Made by a program: the position numbers and the translations under genes. From NCBI GenBank assembly GCA_027886185.1, contig WOAB01000109.1, forward strand, positions 4,754,501 through 4,818,500: DNA of 64,000 nucleotides, given 5' to 3'. Source of the DNA: Rheum nobile. Lineage: Eukaryota > Streptophyta > Magnoliopsida > Caryophyllales > Polygonaceae. Of the stretch, positions 36,091 through 47,716 are shown in pieces. Under the pieces are notes generated by a model. That model was given only the letters and a program-made list of their open reading frames with translations, made no database searches and was not told where the DNA came from. Position 1 is the first letter of the stretch; the number at the start of each line of letters is the position of its first letter.

Positions 36091-37397
36091 TGATAGGTGC
36101 AATTTAGTGCACCTTAACTAGTGACTTTTGACACATATTAGATGGAGTTTAAGTGGAGAATTAGGCTAAGTCTGTTACTTAGGAGAAGAGTTGGAGTTGT
36201 ACAGACTTGGAGGTTTGGTAGCCTAATGAAGGAAGTTGGAGATGTTGAAGAAGATCTGCTCAGAGCTAAGGGAGAAAACTACCTCGCTTGGTAGTACTTT
36301 GGAGCAGATGAAGGATGAAGAAGTTGCCAGCATCGCCCCGCGGCACTGTCACCGCCCCGCGGTGAAGATCCTTAGGAGAAGCGCCTCGCGCCAGAAGAAG
36401 CCACCGCTTCGCGGTGGAGTGAAGACCGCGTGGCTGACGTGTGCTGTTATTTCCTATTTTGATATTTTATACTTTATGTTTTAGTTTTATATTATTTCCT
36501 TATTTCAGTTATTAGGTCAACTTCGAAGAACCTATATAAGGTCTTTTTCGTTAGTTTTGAAGAGAGCAGATAGTTACGTTCTTCTTCCTTAATATAATTT
36601 CTAGGTTTTTCAAGTAATGGATAGCTAAACATTCTTGTTTCGCTAGACGATTGAAGCATTACAATGAATTGGTTGTGAGATTTCTATTTCCTTGTTCTAT
36701 ATATTATTAAGTTGGATTGATTCTCTCGATTGAATTGATTATTGATTTATGTTGGTTTACCTAGAGTTGCTAACTAGGTCTTTCGGCATTTATCATATTG
36801 CTAGGATTGCATATAGGGGTTCCAAGTGCATATCTAGTGGCAAACACGTTTGTGCGTATAGGGGTTCCGAGCGTATATTTGTGTGTGAGAGTCAATTGCA
36901 TGTTAAGTAGGGGAGTGAGTACTTGTACGTCTTTCTACTTGCATGTGTCCTATATCCTTGTGTGTATTGCTATTGCTGTGTTGGTGTTAAAGTACGTTGA
37001 CAACTGTGAGAATCAGCTGTGCTTTATCATTGGCATAGTAATAAGTCTATCGACAACTGTGAGAATCGATAGTATTCACGATCAGGGTGGGAGCAATGAT
37101 AAGATAGTAAAAGAACTTGGAAAGATAGTTTTCAGTGATCAACCGATTGTATTGTGGTGTGGATATTTGTCTGGTGGAATACTTTCTCTTATCATATTTC
37201 ATCTCTTGTCATTAATTGCATGTTTGTTTACGTTACGATTATTCTAGACAAAACCCCCTGTTACTTGTTGATCATACATAATTGCGTACAGATAACCGAC
37301 TCCATGTGGGATCGACCTTGACTTACTTGCTATACTCTTTAGTAGGTGAATTGAGATTATTTTGACAGGAAAACGACACCGGTTTCCGGCCTCGTCA
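36091..37397 (+). repeat. 3' LTR of the Athila-like element
   Basis: 1,307 bp, TGATAGG...CTCGTCA. Hairpins lie at 36349-36365 and 36401-36417; the third hairpin unit of the 5' LTR is missing, which explains the whole 21-bp length difference. Confidence 0.95.
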
Positions 37398-37402
37398 GAG
37401 TC

Positions 37403-40400
37403 CAAGAAATCAAAGGAGATCAAAGGACCGCAAAAGAATGCTACGTCGCTTCCATGAAGAGCGCAGTCGAACACAAGACCGCATAGCAACCACAGAGCGG
37501 CGAAGGGCCTAGTCGGTACGTCGAACCAGAAATGGAAAAACTCGATGAAATCGCACTAGACCCTTCAAAGCCAAACCAAACGGTAAGGGTCGGGTCGGAC
37601 TTGGATGATTCGACCAGACAACAACTTCTTGACTTTCTCAGGGCCAATGCCGACTGTTTCGCATGGTCGCATGAGGATATGGTCGGAATATCTCCAAACG
37701 TTATTACTCATAAATTAAATGTGGATCCATCTCATCCCCATGTCAAGCAAAAACGCAGGAAGTTCGCCCCCGAGCGGAACAAGATAGTCGACGACGAAGT
37801 CAAAAGCTTATTGGAAACAGGAAAGATCAGGGAGGTCCACTATCCTGAATGGCTAGCCAACGTGGTCGTAGTCCAGAAGAAGAACGACAAATGGAGAGTC
37901 TGCATCGACTTCACAGACCTCAACAAGGCTTGTCCCAAGGACTCGTTCCCTCTACCCCATATCGACGCCATGGTCGATGCCACAGTGGGGCACGAAATGC
38001 TTACCTTCATGGACGCTTTCAGCGGTTACAATCAGATCCTTATGGAACCCGACGATCAAGAAAAAACAGCATTCATCACCAGCCAAGGTATCTATTGTTA
38101 CCAAATAATGCCCTTTGGTCTGAAAAATGCAGGGACTACGTATCAACGACTAGTCAACAAAATGTTCAAAGACCAAATCGGAGACACGATGGAAGTCTAC
38201 ATAGACGACATGTTGGTCAAGTCCAAAAAGAAAGAAGATCACATAGACCACCTACGCGACAGCTTCGAGGTGCTCAAAAGGTACAACATAAAACTAAATC
38301 CTACTAAATGCTCCTTCGGAGTGTCGTCAGGGAAGTTCTTAGGATACATGGTGACACAAAGAGGAGTAGAGGCCAGCCCAGAACAAATCAAGGCTCTCAT
38401 CAACCTTCGATCCCCCCGATGTATCAAAGACGTACAGAAGCTCACAGGTCGGATAACAGCTCTAAACAGATTCATATCCAAATCATCCGACAAGTGCAAA
38501 CCCTTCCACGACGCACTCAAGAAGAACAAGTCCTTCCAATGGACGGAAGAACACGAAGCAGCGTTCCAAAACCTCAAAGAGTATCTGGCCAGTCCCGTGT
38601 TACTAGCCAAACCCAAAGGCGACGAGCCCTTATTTCTTTATCTTGCAGTGTCAGAATCAGCCGTAAGCGCAATACTGGTCAGAGAGAAGAATGGCAAACA
38701 GTCGCCAATATACTACGTCAGTCGGACGCTGTTACCAGCCGAAACAAGGTATTCGTCACTTGAAAAGCTCGTGCTATCATTGATAATGGCTTCGAACAAA
38801 CTCAAACCATATTTTGAATCCCATACTATTACTGTTTGCACTAATCATCCCATGAGAGCTATCATGAGGAAACCTGAGTTCACAGGATGAATGACCAAAT
38901 GGGTCATACACCTCAGCGGTTACGACATCAAATACGAGCCCAGGACAGCGATCAAGTCGCAAGCCTTAGCCGACTTTGTGGCCGATTTCAGTTCGACCCT
39001 AGAGCAAGAAGCCACAAAAGAAGCAACACAACTACTTGCGACGGACGAGGCAGGTACATGGGAGCTCCACACAGACGGGGCATCGAATGCCAGAGGATCG
39101 GGGCTAGGGGTCGTGCTAAAATCGCCACAAGGAGACAAGATAGCTCAAGCTGTCAGATGTGAATGGGATGCGACTAACAATGAAGCTGAATACGAAGCAC
39201 TCATATTCGGACTCATCTTGGCTCGCGACCTAGGGGTCCGAGAGATCGAAGTCCTTTGCGACTCTCTGCTAGTCGTAAACCAGATACAAGGGGCGTATAA
39301 TGCCAAGGACGCCAGAATGATAGCCTACCTGGAGGTAGCCAAGAAACTGATCAGACAATTCCAAACATTCAACATCAGACAAGTGCCCAGGGATCTTAAC
39401 TCCCAAGCTGACGCACTCGCTAATATAGGATCCGTCCTAGACCCGAAGGAATTTCCACACATACCATTGGCCCACATCATGACGCCAGCCGTCCCAAGGA
39501 CATCCGTCGAGTCAACAACATCGCTTGAAGAACTCGTCGCCATGGAAATAGGCGAGCGACCAGAAGAAGATATCGTCGACACCAATGACGACTGGATACT
39601 ACCTTACATTAGATGGTTGAGAGACGACATCCTACCCGACGACAAGACAGAAGCAAAAAGGCTCAAGGTATAAGCACTCTCTTACGATATCATAGATAAC
39701 ACCTTGTACAAAAGATCTGTTACATGACTACTCCTACGATGCCTCAAGACTCCAGAAATCGGACGTATCTTACAATCGTTGCACGAAGGAGAGTGTGGCA
39801 ACCACACCGGCGGACGAAGCCTCTCAGGAAAAGCCCTACGAAACGGGTACTATTGGCCAACGATGAACAAAGATGCCATGGAATACACCAAGAAGTGCGA
39901 CGCTTGTCAGCGGCACACACCCATCCATCATCATCCTTTGGAGCTCCTCCATCCGACCCTGGCTCCATGGCCCTTTATGAGATGGAGAATGGACATTGTC
40001 GGAAAGCTCCCTCCCGCGTCGGGTCAAAGAGTCTTTTTCCTTGCCATGACGGACTACTTCTCTAAATGGATCGAAGCCGAAGCCTACAGAGAGGTAAAAG
40101 ATCAACACGTCATTTCATTCATAAAACGCAATATCTTGTGCAGATTTGGCGTCCCATCAGAAATCGTGTGCGACAATGGCTCCCAATTCATCAGTCATAA
40201 GACTCGAGCCTTCTGCGACCAATGGAACATCAAGTTGGTCACATCCACACCTCGGTATCCACAATCCAACGGACAAGCCGAATCCAACAACAAGATCATT
40301 ATCAACAACCTCAAGAAACGCCTCACAGGGGCTAAAGGCAAATGGGCAGACGAACTCCCACTTATTCTCTGGTCCGACAAGACTACTCAAAAGAATGCGA

Positions 40401-40828
40401 CCGGGCAATCGCCTTTCTCTCTCGTCTATGGGAGTGAGGCGGTCATCCCGACTGAGTTACTGGTTCCGATCGCTCGCTGCAACCTTCAGACAAATGAACA
40501 AAACGACATCGAACTAGCACACAATCTGGACACAGCGGACGAGATCAGAGAGAAAGCCCGAATCAGGATGGTTAGGTTCCAACAACAAGTCGCAAGGAGC
40601 TACAACAAGAACGTCTGAATCAAGGCATTCAAGGTCGGAGACTGGGTCCTCAGGAAAACTTTCCAGAACACTAAGAACCCCTCCGACGGAAAGCTAGCGC
40701 CACAGTGGGAAGGACCTTACTTGATCACCGAAGTGGTCGGACATGAAGCATATCAGTTAAAGGATAAAGACGGACAACCGATCCCGAGGAGTTGGAATGC
40801 AGCACATCTAAAACTCTACCATTTCTGA
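37403..40828 (+). pseudogene. RT-RNase H-integrase part of element B
   Basis: It continues the gag-protease frame after the nested element. An in-frame TAG at 37484-37486 precedes the RT block, which opens with MEKLDEIALDPSKPNQ at 37532. RT has YIDD at 38198-38209. A first RNase H lies near 38630-38880. A second RNase H (WELHTDGASNARGSG, NNEAEYEAL, CDSLLVV, QADALA) lies at about 39058-39420. Integrase has the zinc site HEGEC...CDACQ, then TDYFSKW, CDNGSQF and a conserved downstream Glu, and a C-terminal tail ending at 40826-40828. TGA or TAA stops at 38888, 39671, 39725 and 40616 lie where element A or the family has Arg or Trp. The second RNase H supports Tat-lineage membership. Confidence 0.9.
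37484..37492 (+). promoter_or_regulatory. Candidate readthrough site UAG-CAA-CCA, element B
   Basis: The codons GCA TAG CAA CCA fit the UAG-CAR-YYA readthrough consensus. The site is in frame between protease and RT, 48 nt before the ATG at 37532, the same spacing as in element A. It is likely to limit Pol relative to Gag; this is inference. Confidence 0.55.
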
Positions 40829-40864
40829 ACCAATGAGGTAAAACATCACACAAATCTTATACCT

Positions 40865-41010
40865 CGCATATACATTGCTATCTGTCGTATACAAATCGCA
40901 CGCTATCGCATATACATTGCTATCTGTCGTATACAAATCGCACGCTATCGCATATACATTGCTACCTGTCGCATACATACCACATGCTATCGCATGTACA
41001 TCGCTATCTT
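40865..41010. repeat. 42-bp tandem repeat, about 3.4 copies
   Basis: The unit CGCATATACATTGCTATCTG plus TCGTATACAAATCGCACGCT plus AT is repeated exactly at 40865 and 40907, with a diverged third copy and a partial fourth. It follows the integrase stop of element B. Confidence 0.9.
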
Positions 41011-41038
41011 CTTTTACATGTCATCATCTGACACCAAG

Positions 41039-41611
41039 GTTATTAAAATCGAGATTTTAGGATCGGATCACGGAAGGCCCTGCGGATCGGATCGTAAAAT
41101 CGGATCGTAAAATCGTAAGATTTTATAAACTTATTAAAAATAATATATTATAAATATAAAAAATAAAATAAAAAATTCAAGAATTTAGGTACGATAAATG
41201 GAAGTTTCCTAATATAAAATGAAACATTACATGACCAAAAGTTCAGAATTCATACATAATAGACAAGATCTTAATATTTTATAACCATAAAGACATGATC
41301 TTAAGCCGATTTTACACGATTTTACTTTAAATAACCATAAAGACATGATCTTAAGATCTTAAGATCCTACGATTTTAAGCCGATTTTACACGATTTTAAT
41401 ACGATTTTACACGATTTTAACCACAAAGACAGGATCTTAAGATTTTATAAGGGTCGTAAGATCCTACGATTTTAAGCCGATTTTACACGATTTTACATGA
41501 TTTTAATACGATTTTACTATTTTTCGATTTTATAGCCCGATCCGGATCAGACCCCTCCTATTGGATCGTAAAATCTCACGATTTTATGATCCGGATCTCG
41601 ATTTTAATAAC
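41039..41611. mobile_element. MITE-like element with 17-bp perfect TIRs, inside element B
   Basis: GTTATTAAAATCGAGAT (41039-41055) and its exact reverse complement (41595-41611) bound 573 bp. The interior is built from ACGATTTTA/TAAAATCGT motifs. The flanks share TCTGACAC-CAAG and TCTGACAC-TAAG near both ends, which could be a target duplication. No coding capacity. Confidence 0.75.
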
Positions 41612-42074
41612 AGAGTCTGACACTAAGCGAGGACTTCCTCCTTACAAAAACACAAATGCAGAACATCATTTACATTGGATCTTGTCATCCGCAAAAAAAT
41701 GCGTACATTACATTACACGATCGATCGGAACACGGGGAGATGACAACACATGCACGTCGGCACACCGCCTGCCTTACACAAAACATAAGGTACACCACCT
41801 TATTACATTTACGCAATAAAACATATTGCTTACCTCCCCGGCATAATGTCATGACTAACACATACACAAACACATCGCATGCCTGCTCTACATACATACA
41901 TACGGTGAAACCCCACTCGACGGAGCACACGGGTGAAACCGACACATACGAAATACAAAATGTCGTCGACAACTTCATAGGAAGTCCGACGAACATGTAC
42001 GAGACAAACTAACATACGACTCGATATGTAAAAACGCAATTGCATCGGAATAAAAGCATTTTTATACATGAAAT

Positions 42075-42188
42075 GCGACCCGCGATGGTGGACGGGTCGC
42101 CAAAACACATTGTCTGCCTACACATCTGTAGGACTTTACCAACAATCATTCAAAAATATCCTGCGACCCGCGATGGTGGACGGGTCGC
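42075..42188. repeat. Duplicated stem-loop after the antisense gene in element B
   Basis: GCGACCCG-CGATGGTGGA-CGGGTCGC occurs at 42075-42100 and 42163-42188. It lies within an 88-bp direct repeat downstream of the antisense gene. Confidence 0.8.
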
Positions 42189-42257
42189 CAAAACACATAA
42201 TATTCAAACCCACACACATGTGGGGCAAACGAAGTCATACTACGCGAAGAAAACAAA

Positions 42258-44185
42258 TCAGACGTCAGGGACAATGGCATTACCTTCCGCATGGGCTGGC
42301 TCCAGAGATGCTATCTCGTCAATCGGCTCGACATCGCCAGGATGGGCCTCGTCCTCATCGACGCCTTCATCCACGGCCTCTTCTCCGACGCCGCCCAAGC
42401 AAAACAGCTCCTGACCAGGATCGCCCTTTGGGAACATGGAGTCCAGAGTCTCCTTCTCCGCTTTCAGGTCCCAGAGCTCATGCTTGCCCTCGTTGAACTC
42501 TTCGATCATCTCGATGCGCGACTTCACAGCATAAAAGGCCCCAACATCGCCAGCAATCTGGCCATCGGCAATCCGAGCCCGTTTCACCTCCTCCTCAACG
42601 CCTGACCGGCACTCTTCAAACCCCCTCCGACTTGCGACCAACTCTTCTTGACAACTCTTCAGCTCCCTGGAGAGGCGACGCTCAGTCTCACGGCAGCGAC
42701 TCTCCGCTCCCTCTAGCTTGGTCCTCAAAGACGCAAGGTCGGACTCTGACCTATCAGCCCTGTCCTCGGCCTTGACAAGCATCGCCTGAACACCGGAGTA
42801 AGCTCCCAAGAAATACTGGAAGGCCTGACAGAAAGACACACGACAACACAAAAACACAATCAAGAAATGCGGTCGAGCAAAAAGAAACATAAAAACAAGA
42901 ACAAAGGGCAACTCACCCTCCACGCGGAGCATCCCGCTTCACCAATGCAGTCTAGAGGGGAGACATCCTTAACTTCCGACTTCAAAGTCGGGTCCTGAGC
43001 GCAAAAAAGGTCGGCGATCGACTGTCCGACGGCACCGATCTTGCCGACCCCCTCAGCGGTTGCACTCTTCTTCCTAGGGATGTCCTCCACCTTGACGTCT
43101 TCAGGGCGAGCGCTCGCCTTCCTCTTAGAGCCAGTCTTTACTGGAACCGTCAGATCTACCAGATCCGATTTGCTTGACGCGGCTTTGGCCGCCGCCTTCC
43201 TCTGCTCGATCAGACTTTTCCCTAACGCCACCCTCAAACGAGAACTCGATCAACCACCAGGGGAACCTGACATGACATAACAACAGAAAGGGAGAAATCC
43301 TAAAGTACACGACAAAACGAAAAACAGTAAAAGACGCCTAGAGTCAAGAATCTACCTTTTGCACGAGACGATGAGACATTCGACATGTCGTCTTGAGAGG
43401 CAGGGGTCGTCGACAGCAGGTTGACGTTCACAAACTTTCTTTCAGACGCGGGAATTTCAAGGACAATCTTCGACAAGCCTTCCGACCGGCTACTCACTTC
43501 TAGATCTTCTGGTTCGGGGACTATAAAAAAGAAAAGTTAAAGCAAGAGTTAAGACACATAAAATACGCGAAAGAGAAGACAAATACATACTATCGATTCG
43601 CCACTCCGTCAACAAAAACGGACACTCTCCCTCCTTCTCCAAAGAAGAACGTTCAACGAAAAAGAACTTCGACCCCCATCCGCGGTCGTTGACATCAGGG
43701 CTCTGCACTAAGGGCTTCCGACCATGTCGGATACGCAACTGAACGCGACAGGAACTCTTCGACCCAATAAAGTAGTTATACCAAAGAGCATCAAAATCAA
43801 AATCGGCCCCAGTTTGAACATTCACAAGGTCTAAAACCCTAAGAACTCTCCACGCCTGAGGCATTACTTGACATGGCGCTAGCGCTAAAGTGGCTAAAAA
43901 ATCCCTGACAAGGGGAGAGAAAGGAAATTTGTGCCCTATTCTAAACGGGTATGCGTAGAAGCAAATTCATCCTTCGTAACGCGCATCGGCCCTCTCGTCT
44001 GGATGAGGCAACCTAGAGACCGTCTCCGGTGGAAAGCCCCCGACTTGGAGAACTTGATCCAGCTCCGTCTGGGACAAAGTGCTAGTCAATGCATCCGACT
44101 CCTTCAAAATGAAACGAGGAGGAGTTTCGCCTTCACGAGAATCGGAAAGAGTCTTCGACGACTCAGAAGCCTCGATGGAAACCAT
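42258..44185 (-). pseudogene. Antisense spliced gene of element B
   Basis: Four exons lie opposite to gag-pol: 44185-43591, 43520-43356, 43266-42917 and 42824-42258. All borders are GT-AG and the joined length is 559 codons. The N-terminal part (FSPLVRDFLATLALAPCQV, AWRVLRVLDLV) resembles the gypsy-type transposon domain known as Transposase_28. It is followed by a basic linker, the DPTLKSEVKDVSPLDCIGEA block, a long coiled coil (KAEDRADRSESDLASLRTKL) and an acidic tail. TGA stops at 43967-43969 and 43250-43252 break it; element A has CGG at the second. Exon borders match element A. Tat-lineage antisense genes have no settled function. Confidence 0.8.
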
Positions 44186-44483
44186 TTCGAGAATGGAAAG
44201 AGAGAGAGATCAAAGTGCTATGACTAGAGAAATCAGAAAACTATGGTGAGAGAGACTGAGAAGCTTACCAGAAGAAACTTGCAAAGGAAGATGGGATGAA
44301 GACTAATCGATTCCCTCTGCTCCGAATTTATGGAGGGAAGTGAAGATTTGCAGAGGCGTCGCATCATGCCCCGATCACGCGCCACGTAGCCCTGAGCAAA
44401 CGCGCCAAAAAAGGATGGTGGAGATCGTGTTTTCGGAAGTTGCCTCGGATTCCACTTTCCTTGCTTAAACCGAAAGCCCAAGG

Positions 44484-44497
44484 CAACTTGGGGCTAT
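44484..44497 (+). other. Probable polypurine tract of element B
   Basis: CAACTTGGGGCTAT precedes the 3' LTR. The G-rich core is short, so the call rests on position. Confidence 0.4.
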
Positions 44498-45170
44498 TGT
44501 TGGGCCTGGCATCCCCAGAGAAGACGAGTCGAGTGAATCGAGCCCAAGCCCACTGCAGATTGAAAGAACAAAGGAAAAGCCCAGAGGAGGCGACGAGACT
44601 TCACTGGTCGAATGCCCTCCGACAAGGTCGCGAGAATCTCGCCATGCATTAAATGCCCAGATCACGCAACGGCCACGACATTCAAGCCACCGTAATTATA
44701 GAGATTTAATGGCATAATCTTCACCATTACTCCCAGCATTGAAGATAAAATATATGGCAAAAAATATAACGGTAACAAAGGAAAAGGACTTACCATTTTT
44801 GGACGACGAGGAAGATAAGGGGAGAAGGCACACAATTACGCGGAGGACACAAGCATTCTGGCTCAGAGATAGATCAGAACAACACTTACGCTCCCCGCCT
44901 CGCTCTCTAGCAATTGTCTACGCTTACTCTCCACCGGTCGTCACCTAAAAGTCATCGGTCGAATCCTACACGACCGCTCAGTCTAAACTACGATAAGTTG
45001 TATCTCGATTCGATCCGATCAATACATTATCTAATAAAATCATCTCGCTATTCTACATTTACTCTTTGCTTGTCGATTATCTGCTTGGTTTGGATTGTTT
45101 CCTATCATCTGATCGACTAGTTACCCCGTCTAAGGCGATTTAGGTCGTCCGATCTTTTCGCCCCAAAACA
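44498..45170 (+). repeat. 3' LTR of element B
   Basis: 673 bp, TGTTGGGCCTGGC...GCCCCAAAACA, followed by the duplication AAGAC. Confidence 0.93.
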
Positions 45171-45175
45171 AAGAC

Positions 45176-45720
45176 TATGAGCATCGGAGAGTTTGTAAGT
45201 ATGATAAATTGAGATTAAAAAAAGAAATCTTAATATCTATTACTATATATTATAACTCACACATTTAGAGTTATGAGAGTGTTTTTAGGAAACAATTGTT
45301 GATGTATTATTATATGAATTTTCAATTAGTTATTATAGTGAATAATCCACAAATTTTATATATCTATATTAAAGCGATTTATTTTAGAATCACCAAAACG
45401 ATTTTGGACCCATATTACTCATGTTTTAAATTATGGATATTAACAAAGTTTGATGTTAATCAACCAAGCATCTGAATTTTAAATCATTATATCTTACATT
45501 ATTTATGTTTTATTCACCTGACTATCAAAATTGATTTTAACCAGACAAAATTCTCAATTTAATGTACGCTATTAGTGAGGTTTTTTTATTGTTAAATGTA
45601 ACAAATTCCATTTAATCTAATATTGATATGTTATTAAAATAACATAAATTATAGTCTCACTATTTTTTTTATAGCAAATCTCATTTCTAAGAACATGGAA
45701 ATTTAATCTTATTTCCATTT
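45176..45720. other. AT-rich intergenic DNA
   Basis: I see no gene, repeat or transposon end in this stretch. Confidence 0.6.
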
Positions 45721-47640
45721 AATCTAATAGTGAGATGACATGCTCAAGCATGTTTGACGGATCTCATCTTCGCATATATAAATAGTGTGATTGTTACTCA
45801 AACACGTTGTTTGCGGGATCTCATCGACTCGCATATTAATAGCGCAATGGCAAGCTAAGCTGGGTGTTTTATATATCTTTAAAAGTAATTGACATAAGTA
45901 AGGTACGACAAGGATGTTTTGCAAACGATATAGGACGTAAGTAAGAAGTGCGACCAAAAGTTTATTGTAATAATTTTCTAATAAAAAAATACATTAAAAT
46001 GCATATCGTAATATAAACAATAAGTTTGCATAGCATGAAATTATTTACGTGTTTTTGCAGACTGTAGTTATGCATATTGAAAAAAAAAACTATTACCGCA
46101 TATAATATAAGGTTTGAGGACAATTACATTTGCAACGAAACCAAACAAGTTTGAAATGTTTTGAGTCATTACAACAACATGATTACACCGTTGAATGAGT
46201 CTATTTTATTTCTCTTTTCTAGCATATTAAAAAGGCTTTGAGTAATAGTAATGATGAATAGTGTGATGGCATCCCCAAGCACGGTTTTTATGGTCTCATC
46301 CGCTAAGATATAAATAGCGCAATTGCATCACAAGCGCGATGTCCAAGGATCGCACCCAATCAGAGATTAATAGAGCGATTGTAATTCCAAACGCGTGTTT
46401 GAGGGATCTCATCCGCTCAGAGCAAAGTAGTGCACTGGCAGCCCCAAGCGCGATGTTGTAGGACTCTCATCTGCTCATAGATAAATTAGCACGTTTCTAG
46501 CCCTAAGCGTCATCCACTATAATACAAATAGCGCGATGATAGACAAAAGTGCGATGTTTAATAATTCTTCAAAAGTAAGTTCCACAATAAGTGGGGTACG
46601 AAATAGATGATTTGCAAACGATATAGGAAGTCGGTTACAAGTTTGAAATGTTTTGAATCACTACATAAGCACGATTACATCGCTAAAATACGACTCTCTT
46701 ATTTCCCTTTTATAGCATTTAGAAAAGGATTTGTGTAATAATAACGATAAATAGTGCTATGACAGGCCCACGCACGATATTTAATGAATCTCATATGCGA
46801 AGATATAAATAGTGCAATTACAACCCAAACACGGTGTTGGCGGGGTCTCATTGTCTCGTATATTAATATCACGATGGCAAGCCCAAGCGGTGTTTTATGG
46901 ATCTGATCCGCTACAAGGTAAACAACGCCACAACAAACAAACACACGATCTTTGATATATCTTGCGCGGTGTTTAATATTTATCTTTAAAAGTTATTGAC
47001 GTATTAAGTAGGGTACGATTTGGATGTTCTGCAAATGATCTAGGACGTAAGTATGAAGTGCAACCAAAAGTATATTGTCTTAATTTACTAATAAAAGCTC
47101 TATTAAAATCAATATCGTAATAGAAACAATAAGTTTGCATAGTATGAAACTGTTTACGTGTTTTCACAGCCTGAAGTTGTGCATACTGACAAAAAAATAT
47201 ATTACCGCATATAATATAAGGTTCGAGAACAACTATATTTGCAACGAAACAAAACAAGTTTGAAATGTTTGAGTCATTACATCAGCGTGATTACACCGCT
47301 GAAATAAGACTATATTATTTCTCTTTTCTAGCATTTTAAAAAGGCTCTGACTAATAGTAATGATGAATATCGCGATGGCAGCCCCAAGCGCGATGTTTTT
47401 TTGTCTCATCCGCTAAGGGATGAATAGCATAATTGCAACACAGACGCGATGTTCAAGGAACACATCCAATCATAGATTAATAAACGTGATTGTAATTCCA
47501 AGCGCGTGTCTGAGGGATCTCATCCTCTTTGAGCAAAGTAGCGCACTGGCAGCCCCAAGCACGATGTTGTAGGACTCTCTTCCGCTCATTGATAAATAGC
47601 ATGTTGCTAGCCCCAAGCGCGATGCTTGTGACATCTCCCC
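45720..47640. repeat. Satellite-like array, unit about 1.1 kb with 60-70-bp subrepeats
   Basis: Long blocks recur with an offset near 1,110 bp: GCAAACGATATAGGACGTAA near 45921 matches GCAAATGATCTAGGACGTAA near 47031, and AACAATAAGTTTGCATAG recurs as well. Between them are subrepeats of the type CCCCAAGCGCGATGTT, CTCATCCGCT and ATAAATAGCGCGATGGCAG in changing order. Two incomplete large units are visible. Confidence 0.75.
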
Positions 47641-47716
47641 ATTTGTTGTTTTCCAAAATCAAGTGGATTGGACCTAAGTTATTTACCCCTTTTTAAATAT
47701 TTTGCGTTTTAATGAA

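Larger units (their letters stand above)
26232..37397 (+). mobile_element. Athila-like Ty3/Gypsy retrotransposon nested in element B
   Basis: This 11,166-bp element has 1,328- and 1,307-bp LTRs and the duplication GAGTC (26227-26231 and 37398-37402). It carries a tRNA-Asp-type primer site, a gag-pol frame with one stop, a third open region after pol with similarity to the Athila ORF family, and a polypurine tract next to the 3' LTR. LTRs differ at about 15 sites (near 1.2%) plus one 21-bp unit, so it is younger than its host element. A GC-rich 17-nt hairpin occurs about 20 times across the element. Confidence 0.95.
23345..45170 (+). mobile_element. LTR retrotransposon B, Ty3/Gypsy, Tat-like, split by a nested element
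   Basis: LTRs lie at 23345-24011 and 44498-45170, with a perfect target duplication AAGAC at 23340-23344 and 45171-45175. Without the nested Athila-like element the length is about 10.66 kb. The order is gag, protease, [nested element], RT, RNase H, second RNase H, integrase, tandem repeats, a MITE, an antisense spliced gene and 3' LTR. It is related to element A in every domain but diverged. A and B lie head to head, their 5' LTRs 103 bp apart. Several stop codons show that it is inactive. Confidence 0.93.
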
